Shown here piece after piece: positions 1 through 6,509 of a DNA stretch of 19,963 nt. Source of the DNA: DATGQT01 sp035304085 (GTDB taxonomy: Bacteria; Bacteroidota; Rhodothermia; Rhodothermales; Rubricoccaceae); the NCBI GenBank assembly GCA_035304085.1, contig DATGQT010000011.1, positions 1-19,963 on the forward strand. Direction: 5' to 3'. The translations under genes and the position numbers were made by a program. Under the pieces are notes generated by a model, which was not told where the DNA came from, did not search any database, and worked only from the letters and a program-made list of their open reading frames with translations. Numbering within the stretch: position 1 is the stretch's first letter; each line of letters starts with the position of its first letter.

Positions 1-141
1 GCCGTGCTGGCCGAGGGCCGCGCCGAGGCCGGCGCGCACGCGGCCGTGCTCGACGCGCGGGCGCTCCCGGCGGGGGTCTACGTCTACCGCCTCACGGTGG
101 ACGGGCGGACGGAGGCCGGCCGCCTCACCGTCGTGGAGTGA
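1..141 (+). CDS. C-terminal end of a T9SS-secreted protein (partial, 5' end outside window)
   Basis: Frame 1 is open from the left edge to a TGA at 139-141 and gives 46 residues. The run LDARALPAGVYVYRL followed by a short basic/acidic turn and GRLTVVE at the very end is the usual pattern of a type IX secretion system type A C-terminal sorting domain: hydrophobic strand, 'lpaGvYvyrl', then 'G.l.v' close to the C-terminus. Such tails direct periplasmic proteins through the T9SS to the cell surface and are normally cleaved off. The passenger domain is outside the window, so the function of the protein cannot be stated. A strong hairpin follows 39 bases after the stop. The next gene points towards it, so this is the end of a transcription unit. 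Confidence 0.75.
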   Translation, partial: AVLAEGRAEAGAHAAVLDARALPAGVYVYRLTVDGRTEAGRLTVVE

Positions 142-163
142 GCGGCCGTCGTGGAGTGATCGG
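128..163. repeat. 18-bp tandem duplication across a stop codon
   Basis: Bases 128-145 and 146-163 are direct copies that differ at one base. The unit carries the last sense codons (Val-Val-Glu) and the TGA of the T9SS-tail gene, so the second copy repeats the same codons and a second in-frame TGA (157-159) behind the first. This is consistent with a recent slippage duplication. It leaves the protein unchanged because translation ends at the first TGA. Confidence 0.7.
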
Positions 164-180
164 CCGCGCGCGCTGCCGTA

Positions 181-217
181 GCGGAGCCCGAGGGGGACGT
201 CCTCCCTCGGGCTCCGC
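181..217. terminator. Hairpin between convergent genes, probable bidirectional terminator
   Basis: Bases 181-194 pair perfectly with 204-217, giving a 14-bp GC-rich stem closed by a loop of about 9 bases that is itself nearly self-complementary. It lies 39 bases after the stop of the T9SS-tail gene and 37 bases beyond the end of the ABC gene coming from the other side. There is no T tract after either arm, so it is not a textbook intrinsic terminator. Its strength and its position between convergent genes make termination or 3'-end protection the likely role. Confidence 0.65.
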
Positions 218-254
218 GCGTACTTGCGCCGCCGCGGGATACCCCCGCGCCTGA

Positions 255-2108
255 TCACGCCGCGGCACGCTCCTGCCCGGCGAACTGAAGCTCGTAGAGC
301 CGCCGGTAGAGGCCGCCCTGCGCGAGGAGCTGCTGGTGGCTCCCCCGCTCGCGCACCTCGCCCTTGTGGAGGACGAGGATCTGGTCGGCGTGCTGGACCG
401 TCGAGAGCCGGTGGGCCACCACGAGCGAGGTCCGCCCCTCCATCAGCACCTCGACGGCGCGCTGGACGAGCGCCTCCGTCTCGGTGTCCACGCTCGAGGT
501 GGCCTCGTCGAGCACGAGCACCTCGGGGTCGTAGACGAGCGTGCGGACGAACGAGAGCAGCTGGCGCTGGCCGTGCGAGAGCGTCCCGCCCCGCTCGCGC
601 ACGTCGTAGTCATACCCCCCCGGCAGCCGTTCGATGAACCGGTCGGCCCCGACGAGCGCGGCCGCCCGCCGCACCTCCTCCTCGGTGATCGCGGGGTCGC
701 CGAGCGTGACGTTCTCCATGACCGAGCCCGAGAACAGGAACACGTCCTGGAGCACGAGGCCGATGTGGCCGCGGAGCTCGTCGAGCCGGAGGTCGCGGAT
801 GTCCACGCCGTCGATCAAGATCTGGCCGCGCTGGACCTCGTAGAACCGGAGCAGCAGCGAGATGATCGTGGTCTTGCCCGAGCCCGTGGCGCCGACGAGG
901 GCGAGGGTCTGGCCGGGCTCGGCGACGAACGAGACGTCCTTCAGCACCCAGTTCCAGTCGGGCTCGAACCCCTCGGGGGCGCCCTCGGGCTTAGGCAGGC
1001 GCTCGTAGGCGAACCACACGTTCCGGAACTCGATGCGCCCCTGGCAGGCCGGCATCGGCACGGGCTCGGCCTTCTCCGGGAGCGCCGTGTCGGTGTCGAG
1101 GAGGTCGAAGATCCGCTCGCTCGCGGCGAAGGCGCCCTGGAGCGTGTTGAGCTGGTCGGAGAGGTTGCGGACGGGCTCGAAGAAGAGGCGGACGTACTGG
1201 ATGAACGCGATGAGCGTGCCGACCGTCAGCGCGTCGCGCATGGCCTCGGTGCCGCCGTACCAGATCACGGCGCCGAGCGCGGCGCTCGCGATGAGGTCCA
1301 CGACGGGCCAGAACAGCGCGAAGTAGAACACGGTCCGGATCTGCGCCTTCCGGTGGTCGTCGTTGATGCCGTCGAGGCGGCGGGCCTCCTCGGCCTCGCG
1401 GTTGAAGAGCTGGACCACCTTCATCCCCGTCACGTGCTCCTGGAGGAACGCGTTGAGGCGGGCCACCTGGTGGCGCGTGTCGCGGTAGGCGTCGCGCATC
1501 TTCTTCCGGAAGAACTCCGTCGCCCAGAGCATCGGCGGCAGCGCCGCCAGCGCGACGAGCGCGAGCTCGAGGTCGAGGGCCACCATGAAGTAGCCGATGA
1601 AGAAGAGCCGCCCGAGGTCGCCGAGGAGCGTGACGACGCCGGAGGACAGCAGGTCGTTGAGCGCCTCGACGTCGCTCGTCGTCCGCGTGATGAGCGTGCC
1701 GATGGGGGTGCGGTCGAAGAAGGCGAGGCGCTGGCGCTGGATGTGCCGGAAGACGGCCGTGCGGAGGTCGAACAGCGTGTGCTGGCCGACCCACGCCGTG
1801 AGGTAGCCGAGGACGAACGAGAGCACGCCCTCCCCCAGCAGCACCAGCCCGATCAGCCCGACGATGCGCAGCAGCCCGCCGGCGTCGCCCTCGGTGATGT
1901 ACCCGTCCACGGCCACCTGCACCAGCTTCGGCCGCAGCGGGCCGAGGTAGGCCACGGCGACGGTCAGCACGAGGGCGAGGGCCACCCACCCCTTGTACGG
2001 CCCGAGCCAGCGGAACAGCCGCCGCGCGATCCGCCCGTCGAAGCGGACGGCGTCGCGGTCGGGGGACTTCTTCTTGGGCTCGGCTCCCTTTGCCACAGGC
2101 GTTGACAC
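255..2108 (-). CDS. Heterodimeric ABC exporter subunit with canonical catalytic Glu (MdlB/BmrD-like)
   Basis: Full half-transporter of 617 residues: a basic N-terminal tail, an ABC exporter membrane domain (about residues 35-325) and a nucleotide-binding domain. Numbered from the GTG at 2108, the NBD shows Walker A GATGSGKT (406-413), an ABC signature altered to LSHGQ (510-514), Walker B VLVLDE with catalytic Glu535, and H-loop His566. The insertion PKPEGAPEGFEPDWN before 'WVLKDVSF' is typical of the YheH/BmrD and TM288-like half of heterodimeric exporters. The partner is probably the gene at 3250-5052, which has the complementary defect. The start is uncertain: the frame is open up to a GTG at 2165, but that would overlap rnz and begin inside a heptamer-repeat arm. 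A GTG at 2108 or 2096, behind a TACTTTCC box, is preferred. The substrate cannot be told; drugs or lipids are usual for the family. Confidence 0.88.
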   Translation of the reverse strand: MSTPVAKGAEPKKKSPDRDAVRFDGRIARRLFRWLGPYKGWVALALVLTVAVAYLGPLRPKLVQVAVDGYITEGDAGGLLRIVGLIGLVLLGEGVLSFVLGYLTAWVGQHTLFDLRTAVFRHIQRQRLAFFDRTPIGTLITRTTSDVEALNDLLSSGVVTLLGDLGRLFFIGYFMVALDLELALVALAALPPMLWATEFFRKKMRDAYRDTRHQVARLNAFLQEHVTGMKVVQLFNREAEEARRLDGINDDHRKAQIRTVFYFALFWPVVDLIASAALGAVIWYGGTEAMRDALTVGTLIAFIQYVRLFFEPVRNLSDQLNTLQGAFAASERIFDLLDTDTALPEKAEPVPMPACQGRIEFRNVWFAYERLPKPEGAPEGFEPDWNWVLKDVSFVAEPGQTLALVGATGSGKTTIISLLLRFYEVQRGQILIDGVDIRDLRLDELRGHIGLVLQDVFLFSGSVMENVTLGDPAITEEEVRRAAALVGADRFIERLPGGYDYDVRERGGTLSHGQRQLLSFVRTLVYDPEVLVLDEATSSVDTETEALVQRAVEVLMEGRTSLVVAHRLSTVQHADQILVLHKGEVRERGSHQQLLAQGGLYRRLYELQFAGQERAAA

Positions 2109-2168
2109 GTGACGCGTGATGCGTGGAGGAAAGTAGCAGCGACGGGCTGACGCGTCACGTGTCACGCG
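2101..2168. repeat. Heptamer-repeat island A (inverted arms) between rnz and the ABC gene
   Basis: The left arm has four seven-base units at 2101-2128 (GTTGACA, CGTGACG, CGTGATG, CGTGGAG). The right arm has three inverted units at 2148-2168 (TGACGCG, TCACGTG, TCACGCG). Bases 2103-2117 and 2150-2164 form a perfect 15-bp inverted repeat, so the RNA can fold into a long hairpin. The core of about 19 bases holds the TACTTTCC promoter-like box of the downstream ABC gene. The right arm encodes the last residues and TGA (2155-2157) of rnz. The left arm contains the GTG at 2108. Confidence 0.8.
2128..2135 (-). promoter_or_regulatory. TAnnTT-type -7 box for the ABC gene
   Basis: On the minus strand the sequence reads TACTTTCC, which matches TAnnTT of the Bacteroidota TAnnTTTG -7 element. 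It lies 20 bases upstream of the GTG at 2108 and 32 upstream of the GTG at 2096. No TTTG is seen at the -33 position. The box falls in the core of repeat island A. Confidence 0.4.
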
Positions 2169-3081
2169 CCGCGCAGTAGCGCCTCAACTCCTCCGCCGCA
2201 TCCGTGTTCGGGAAGACGGCGCGGGCCTCCGCGACGAGCGGCGCGGGGTCGGCGTAGCGGGCGGAGAAGTGGGTGATCAGGAGGCGCTCGGCCCGGGCGT
2301 CGCGGGCGGTCACGGCGGCGTCGCGGGCCGTCGAGTGGGCGGTCTGCTCGGCCTGCGCGCGGAGGTCCTCGGTGAACGTCGCCTCGTGCATGAGGAGCGT
2401 GGCGCCCTCGGCGAGCCGCCGGGCGCCCTCGCAGGGACGGGTGTCGAGGCAGTAGGCGAAGGCGGCGCCGGGCCGCTCCGGCCCCACGAGCCCCTCGGGC
2501 CGCACCACCGTCCCGTCGGCCAGCGTCACGGGCTCGCGGCGCTTGAGCTGCGCGAACTGCCAGCCCTCGGTGAGCCCCGCCGCCCGCGCGGCCTCGCCGT
2601 CGAGCCTGCCTGGGCGGGTCCGCTCCTGGAGCCGGTAGCCCGCGGCGAAGACGCGGTGGTCGAGCGGCCGCGCCTCCACCGTCAGCGCGTCGTCCTCGTA
2701 GACGACGGCGTGGCCGAAGCCCTCGGCCAGCGCCACCCAGCGGACCTCGAACGGGAGCCCGCCGGCAGCCAGCCCAGGGAGGCCGGTCACGATCCGCTCC
2801 AGCCCCTCCGGCCCCACGACGGTCAGCGGGTGCGCGCGGCCGAGGAGGGCGAGCGTGGTGAGGAGGCCGGGCAGCCCGAAGAGGTGGTCGCCGTGGAGGT
2901 GGGTGACGAAGACGGCGTCGAGGCGGGCGCGGTTGAGGCCGGCGGCGACGAGCCTGAACTGCGTCCCCTCGCCGCAGTCGAACAGGAAGAGCCGCCCCTC
3001 GCGGCGGACGGCCGTGCCGGAGAGGCCGCGCTGCCGCGTCGGGATGGCGCTGCCGGTGCCGAGGGGGACGACCTCAAACAC
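2155..3081 (-). CDS. rnz: Ribonuclease Z (tRNA 3' endonuclease)
   Basis: Protein of 308 residues, the usual length of a short-form tRNase Z, which removes the 3' trailer from tRNA precursors. The metallo-beta-lactamase motif THLHGDH lies at 60-66 (ligands His61, His63, Asp65, His66). The other expected ligands are present: His142 (PLDH), Asp213 (CLDT) and His271 (ITHFSARY). HEATF (232-236) and AHSTA (248-252) also fit the family. The start is GTG at 3079-3081, directly giving MFEVVPLGTGSA. That codon touches the first unit of repeat island B, and the last codons and TGA lie in island A. The gene is sandwiched between the two halves of an ABC exporter, all in the same direction, so it may be transcribed with them. 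Confidence 0.93.
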   Translation of the reverse strand: MFEVVPLGTGSAIPTRQRGLSGTAVRREGRLFLFDCGEGTQFRLVAAGLNRARLDAVFVTHLHGDHLFGLPGLLTTLALLGRAHPLTVVGPEGLERIVTGLPGLAAGGLPFEVRWVALAEGFGHAVVYEDDALTVEARPLDHRVFAAGYRLQERTRPGRLDGEAARAAGLTEGWQFAQLKRREPVTLADGTVVRPEGLVGPERPGAAFAYCLDTRPCEGARRLAEGATLLMHEATFTEDLRAQAEQTAHSTARDAAVTARDARAERLLITHFSARYADPAPLVAEARAVFPNTDAAEELRRYCAARDT

Positions 3082-3255
3082 GGGGAAAGTGAAAGGGGTG
3101 AAGTGAAAAGTGAAAAAGGGCTGATGTCGCTCTGTCCATTCGCAGCCTTTGATATTCTATTAAGTATTCATAATCATCGGCAAGTTATTATCCTCCCAAT
3201 AACTCAATCCGCCCTCCTTTTCACTTTTCCCTTCTCACTTTTCACTTTCTCACAC
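3082..3255. repeat. Heptamer-repeat island B with an AT-rich core
   Basis: The left arm, 3082-3117, holds five units (GGGGAAA, GTGAAAG, GGGTGAA, GTGAAAA, GTGAAAA). The inverted right arm, 3214-3255, holds six (CTCCTTT, TCACTTT, TCCCTTC, TCACTTT, TCACTTT, CTCACAC). The core of about 95 bases between them is only about 41 percent GC by hand count, in a window near 70 percent. It contains a small hairpin with a 7-bp stem (3183-3189 with 3198-3204). The island fills the whole space between the rnz start codon and the ABC stop codon (3250-3252), which lies in the last unit. The AT-rich core could hold the rnz promoter, but I see no convincing box. Confidence 0.8.
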
Positions 3256-5052
3256 CTCAGCAAGCTCGGCCTCGAGCAGCTGCTTCCGGTAGAGGTCGGC
3301 GTAGAGGCCGCCGAGGGCGACGAGCTCGTCGTGCGTGCCGCGCTCGACGACGCGGCCCTCGTCGAGCACGAGGATCTGGTCGGCCTCCTGCACGGCCGAG
3401 ATCCGGTGGCTGACGACGACGATGGTGCGGCGGCCGTAGTGGCGGCGGAGGTGGCCGAGGATCGTCGCCTCGGTGTGGGTGTCCACGGCCGAGAGGGCGT
3501 CGTCGAGCAGCAGGATCCGGGGGTCGCGGACGAGCGCGCGGGCGATGGCCGCCCGCTGCTTCTGCCCGCCCGAGAGCGTGATCCCCCGCTCGCCGACGAC
3601 CGTCGAGAACCCCTCCGGGAACGCCTCGACGTTCTCCAGAAGGTCCGCCTCGCGTGCGGCCTGCCGGACCGCCTCTTCCCCGGCGTCCATCGCGCCGAAG
3701 GCGATGTTGTGGCCGACGGTGTCGGAGAACAGGAACACCTCCTGCGGCACGTAGCCGACGGCGCGGCGGAGCACCTCGACGGGGATCGTGCGGACGTCGT
3801 GGCCGTCCACGAGCACGCGGCCGCCGGTCGCGTCCATGAGCCGCGGGATGAGCTCGACGAGCGTCGTCTTCCCGCTCCCCGTCCGCCCGACGACGCCGAG
3901 CGTGGTGCCGGCCGGGATGTCGAACGAGACGCCGTCGAGGACGGCGGGGCCGTCGGGGGTGTAGCGGAAGGTGACGTCGTCGAACGTGACCCGGCCGTGG
4001 ATCTCGCGGATGGCGTGGTCCGTCTGCGGCCCGTCCTGCACGTCGGGCTCGGTGTCGAGGAGCTCGAAGATGCGCGCGGCGCTGGCGGCGGCCTGCTGGA
4101 TCATCGAGATCACGTACCCGAACGAGGCCACGGGCCACGTCAGGATGGCGACGTAGATGATGAACTCGGCGATGTTGCCGAGCGAGAGCTGCCCCTCGAT
4201 CACGAGCCGCCCGCCGATCCAGACGACGAGGACGGTGCTGGCCCCGATGAGGATCATTATGATGGGCCGGAAGGCGGCGTCCACGCGGGCCAGCGCGAGG
4301 GTGCGGGCGCGGTAGGCGTCGCTCTCCTTCGCGAAGCGCTGCTCCTCGAACGCCTCGCGCGCGTAGGCCTTGATGACGCGGATGCCCGAGAGCGCCTCCT
4401 GCACGCGGCTCGTCAGCGTGGAGTACTGCTGCTGCTGGCGGTCCGTCCGCACGTGGACCATCTTGCTCACGAAGAAGATGGCTACGGCGAGGGCGGGCAT
4501 GGGCAGGAGCGCCCAGAGCGTGAGCGTCGGCGAGATCAGGATCATCACCACGAGGGCCACGCCCACGCTCGTCACGGCCCGCGCCGTGTACATGTACGCC
4601 GGCCCGATGTAGCGGCGGACGCGCTCGATGTCGCTCGAGGCGCGGGTGAGGACGTCGCCCGTCGGGTAGCGCTTGTAGAAGGCGCCGGAGAGACGCTGGA
4701 GGTGGGCGTAGAGCCGGTTGCGGAGGTCGTACTCGATGTGGCGGCTCGCCACGACGACCGTCTGCCGCATGAGGAACGAGAAGAGCCCGCTGGCGAGGCT
4801 GAGCGCGAGGATGAGCGCGCCGGCGAGGACGAGCGTCCACGCGAAGTCCCGGTAGAGCTCGCCTTCCACGGGGGTGCCCGCATAGAGGCCGTGGAGCGCC
4901 ACCATCCGGGGGATCGCGTCGACGGCCTCGCGCACGACGCCCGGCACGATGAGGGCGAGGACGGCCGAGGCGAGGGCGCAGAGGAGCCCGGGGATCATGA
5001 GGCGCCGGTAGCGCCAGAGGTACGGGTTGAGGCGGCGGAGCGGGGAGGCCAT
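3250..5052 (-). CDS. Heterodimeric ABC exporter subunit with degenerate ATP site (MdlA/BmrC-like)
   Basis: Protein of 600 residues with an N-terminal six-helix ABC exporter membrane domain (about 15-320) and an NBD. Walker A is GRTGSGKT (389-396), the Q-loop Gln is 437, the signature is canonical LSGGQ (493-497), and the H-loop His is 549. Walker B reads ILLLDD (513-518): the catalytic Glu is replaced by Asp518. This swap marks the YheI/BmrC and TM287-like half of heterodimeric exporters. Together with the LSHGQ signature of the 255-2108 protein, it predicts one canonical and one degenerate ATP site in the dimer. The start ATG at 5052 gives MASPLRRLNPYLWRYRR, a normal family N-terminus. It is first in the minus-strand run ABC, rnz, ABC. 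Confidence 0.93.
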   Translation of the reverse strand: MASPLRRLNPYLWRYRRLMIPGLLCALASAVLALIVPGVVREAVDAIPRMVALHGLYAGTPVEGELYRDFAWTLVLAGALILALSLASGLFSFLMRQTVVVASRHIEYDLRNRLYAHLQRLSGAFYKRYPTGDVLTRASSDIERVRRYIGPAYMYTARAVTSVGVALVVMILISPTLTLWALLPMPALAVAIFFVSKMVHVRTDRQQQQYSTLTSRVQEALSGIRVIKAYAREAFEEQRFAKESDAYRARTLALARVDAAFRPIIMILIGASTVLVVWIGGRLVIEGQLSLGNIAEFIIYVAILTWPVASFGYVISMIQQAAASAARIFELLDTEPDVQDGPQTDHAIREIHGRVTFDDVTFRYTPDGPAVLDGVSFDIPAGTTLGVVGRTGSGKTTLVELIPRLMDATGGRVLVDGHDVRTIPVEVLRRAVGYVPQEVFLFSDTVGHNIAFGAMDAGEEAVRQAAREADLLENVEAFPEGFSTVVGERGITLSGGQKQRAAIARALVRDPRILLLDDALSAVDTHTEATILGHLRRHYGRRTIVVVSHRISAVQEADQILVLDEGRVVERGTHDELVALGGLYADLYRKQLLEAELAEV

Positions 5053-5188
5053 GCGGAGGGGGAACGGCTCGGGGCCGAACGCCGCGCGTCGGGCGGTGAT
5101 CCGGGACGGTGGGGAGAGGGGCGGAGAGGATGAAGCGGACGGGCAAGAAAGGGAGCGGGCATGACGACGTGCGTTCAGACCGTCGGTC

Positions 5189-6301
5189 TCACCCGCGCAC
5201 CCACCGCGTGGCCAGCATGGCGGCCACCAGGGCCAGCGCGGCGCCGGCGCCGAACGGAACGGCCGGCCCGAAGGCGTCCCACAGCCACCCCGCCCCCAGG
5301 CTGGCGACGAGCGCGAGGACGCCGGTGAGGGCGTAGTAGACGCCGAAGGCGGTGCCCCGCCGCTCCGCCGGCACCACGTCCGAGACGGCAGCGCGGAGGA
5401 CGCCCTCCGTCAGGCCGTAGTAGACGCCGTAGAGGGCGAAGGCGCCGAGGACGTGCCACACGGCGCCCGCGAGCGCGAAGCCGCCGTAGGCGAGGGCGTA
5501 GACGACGAGCCCCGCCACCAGCACGCGCCGCCGCCCCGCGCGGTCGCTCCACCCGCCGCCGACGTAGGCCACGGCCGTGTAGACGGCGTTGAAGCCGAAC
5601 CACAGGATCGGCAGCGCCGCCACCGGCACCCCCACCCCCTCCGCCCGCAGCAGCGCGAAGGCGTCCGACGAGTTGCCGAGGGTGAAGATGGCGACGACGG
5701 CGAGGAGCTTCCAGAACGGCGCGCCTAGCGGCGCGGGAGATGGAGTACCCGCCTCCTCCGCCCTCCCCATCTCCCATCTCCCATCTCCCATCTCCCCCTC
5801 TACCCGCCGATCGCTCACGAACAGGACGAGGACGAGAACGGAGAGGCCCGCCGGGACGGCCGAGAGCGCGAAGAGGAGGCGGTAGTCGCCCGGCGCCAGC
5901 GCGAGCACACCGAAGGCGACGAGGGGGCCGAGCATGGCGCCGGCCGTGTCCATGGCGCGGTGGAGCCCGAAGGCCCGCCCGCGCGCCTCGGGCGGCGCCT
6001 CCAAGGCGAGGAGGGCGTCGCGCGGGGCCGAGCGGAGCCCCTTCCCGACGCGGTCGCCGAAGCGGACGGCCAGCACGTGCCACGGCGCCGTCGCCAGGGC
6101 GACGAGCGGCTTGGCGGCGCCGGAGACGGCGTAGCCGAGGAGCGTGAGCCCCTTCAGCCGGCCCGTCCGGTCGGCCAGCCGCCCGGCCACCAGCTTGAGC
6201 GCCGCGCTCGTCCCCTCCGCCACCCCCTCGATCAGCCCTAGGCCCGTCGCGCTCGCCCCGAGGACGCCGACGAGGAACGCCGGCAGGAGCGGGAAGACCA
6301 T
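5189..6301 (-). CDS. Major facilitator superfamily transporter, 5' end disturbed
   Basis: From the first ATG (6301) the protein has 370 residues and about eleven membrane helices. The MFS loop 2-3 motif is seen as GRLADRTGRLKG (40-51) and its second-half echo as GGWSDRAGRRR (249-259). The substrate is unknown. Two oddities stand out. The frame stays open upstream to a TGA at 6389-6391 and encodes RTVWALGVVSLLADLASD in front of the ATG. That stretch looks like the missing first half of helix 1 of this family, yet there is no ATG, GTG or TTG in frame, and repeat island D begins at 6364. Residues 168-180 (EGEMGDGRWEMGR), in the central loop between helices 6 and 7, are encoded by heptamer island C. 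The real protein may start at a rare codon such as CTG (6383-6385) or ACG, or the gene may be damaged. Confidence 0.8.
   Translation of the reverse strand: MVFPLLPAFLVGVLGASATGLGLIEGVAEGTSAALKLVAGRLADRTGRLKGLTLLGYAVSGAAKPLVALATAPWHVLAVRFGDRVGKGLRSAPRDALLALEAPPEARGRAFGLHRAMDTAGAMLGPLVAFGVLALAPGDYRLLFALSAVPAGLSVLVLVLFVSDRRVEGEMGDGRWEMGRAEEAGTPSPAPLGAPFWKLLAVVAIFTLGNSSDAFALLRAEGVGVPVAALPILWFGFNAVYTAVAYVGGGWSDRAGRRRVLVAGLVVYALAYGGFALAGAVWHVLGAFALYGVYYGLTEGVLRAAVSDVVPAERRGTAFGVYYALTGVLALVASLGAGWLWDAFGPAVPFGAGAALALVAAMLATRWVRG
5735..5804. repeat. Heptamer-repeat island C inside the MFS coding sequence
   Basis: Six seven-base units run from 5763 to 5804 (CTCCCCA, TCTCCCA three times, TCTCCCC, CTCTACC). 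A short inverted arm, GGGAGATGG at 5735-5743, pairs with CCATCTCCC, leaving a core of about 20 bases. The island lies in the reading frame of the MFS gene. Three units make 21 bases, so the frame is kept and the protein gains a hydrophilic stretch in its cytoplasmic central loop. Confidence 0.75.
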
Positions 6302-6363
6302 GTCGCTCGCGAGGTCCGCCAGCAGGCTGACGACCCCGAGCGCCCAGACGGTGCGCGTGAGGC

Positions 6364-6509
6364 GGGAACGGTGGACGGTGGACAGGGATCAGGGGTCAGA
6401 AGTCAGGGATCAGTGGAACTTCTCCGGGGCTTCCCATCGGACCTTCGACCTTCGACCTTCGACCTTCGACCTTCGACCTTCGACCTTCGACCTTCGACCT
6501 TCGACCTTC
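6364..6509. repeat. Heptamer-repeat island D between the MFS gene and the AtuA-family gene
   Basis: The left arm holds eight units in exact seven-base register at 6364-6419 (GGGAACG, GTGGACG, GTGGACA, GGGATCA, GGGGTCA, GAAGTCA, GGGATCA, GTGGAAC). After a 20-base core, ten perfect copies of GACCTTC fill 6440-6509. The inverse of GACCTTC (GAAGGTC) resembles the left-arm unit GAAGTCA, so the arms are roughly inverted. The last right-arm unit contains two bases of the TGA (6508-6510) of the AtuA-family gene. The left arm overlaps the expected 5' end of the MFS gene. Perfect copies on the right suggest recent expansion. Confidence 0.9.

Noticed and set aside
2109..2165. GTG at 2165 as start of the ABC gene
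   Set aside because: It would overlap rnz, and the extra residues are encoded by repeat island A with no resemblance to an ABC exporter N-terminus.
2269..5133. A 954-codon open frame on the plus strand opposite rnz and the ABC gene
   Set aside because: Its product is Arg/Glu/Ala/Val-rich without recognisable domains and lies antisense to two well-supported genes. Long antisense frames are expected at this GC content.
5053..5188. Purine-rich 136-base space between the ABC and MFS genes as another heptamer island
   Set aside because: A few G/A-rich words recur, but no consistent seven-base register could be followed. I see no other element in it.
6440..6509. Ten perfect GACCTTC copies as a CRISPR array or coding repeat
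   Set aside because: There are no spacers and the unit is only seven bases. It lies between two genes and belongs with the other heptamer islands.
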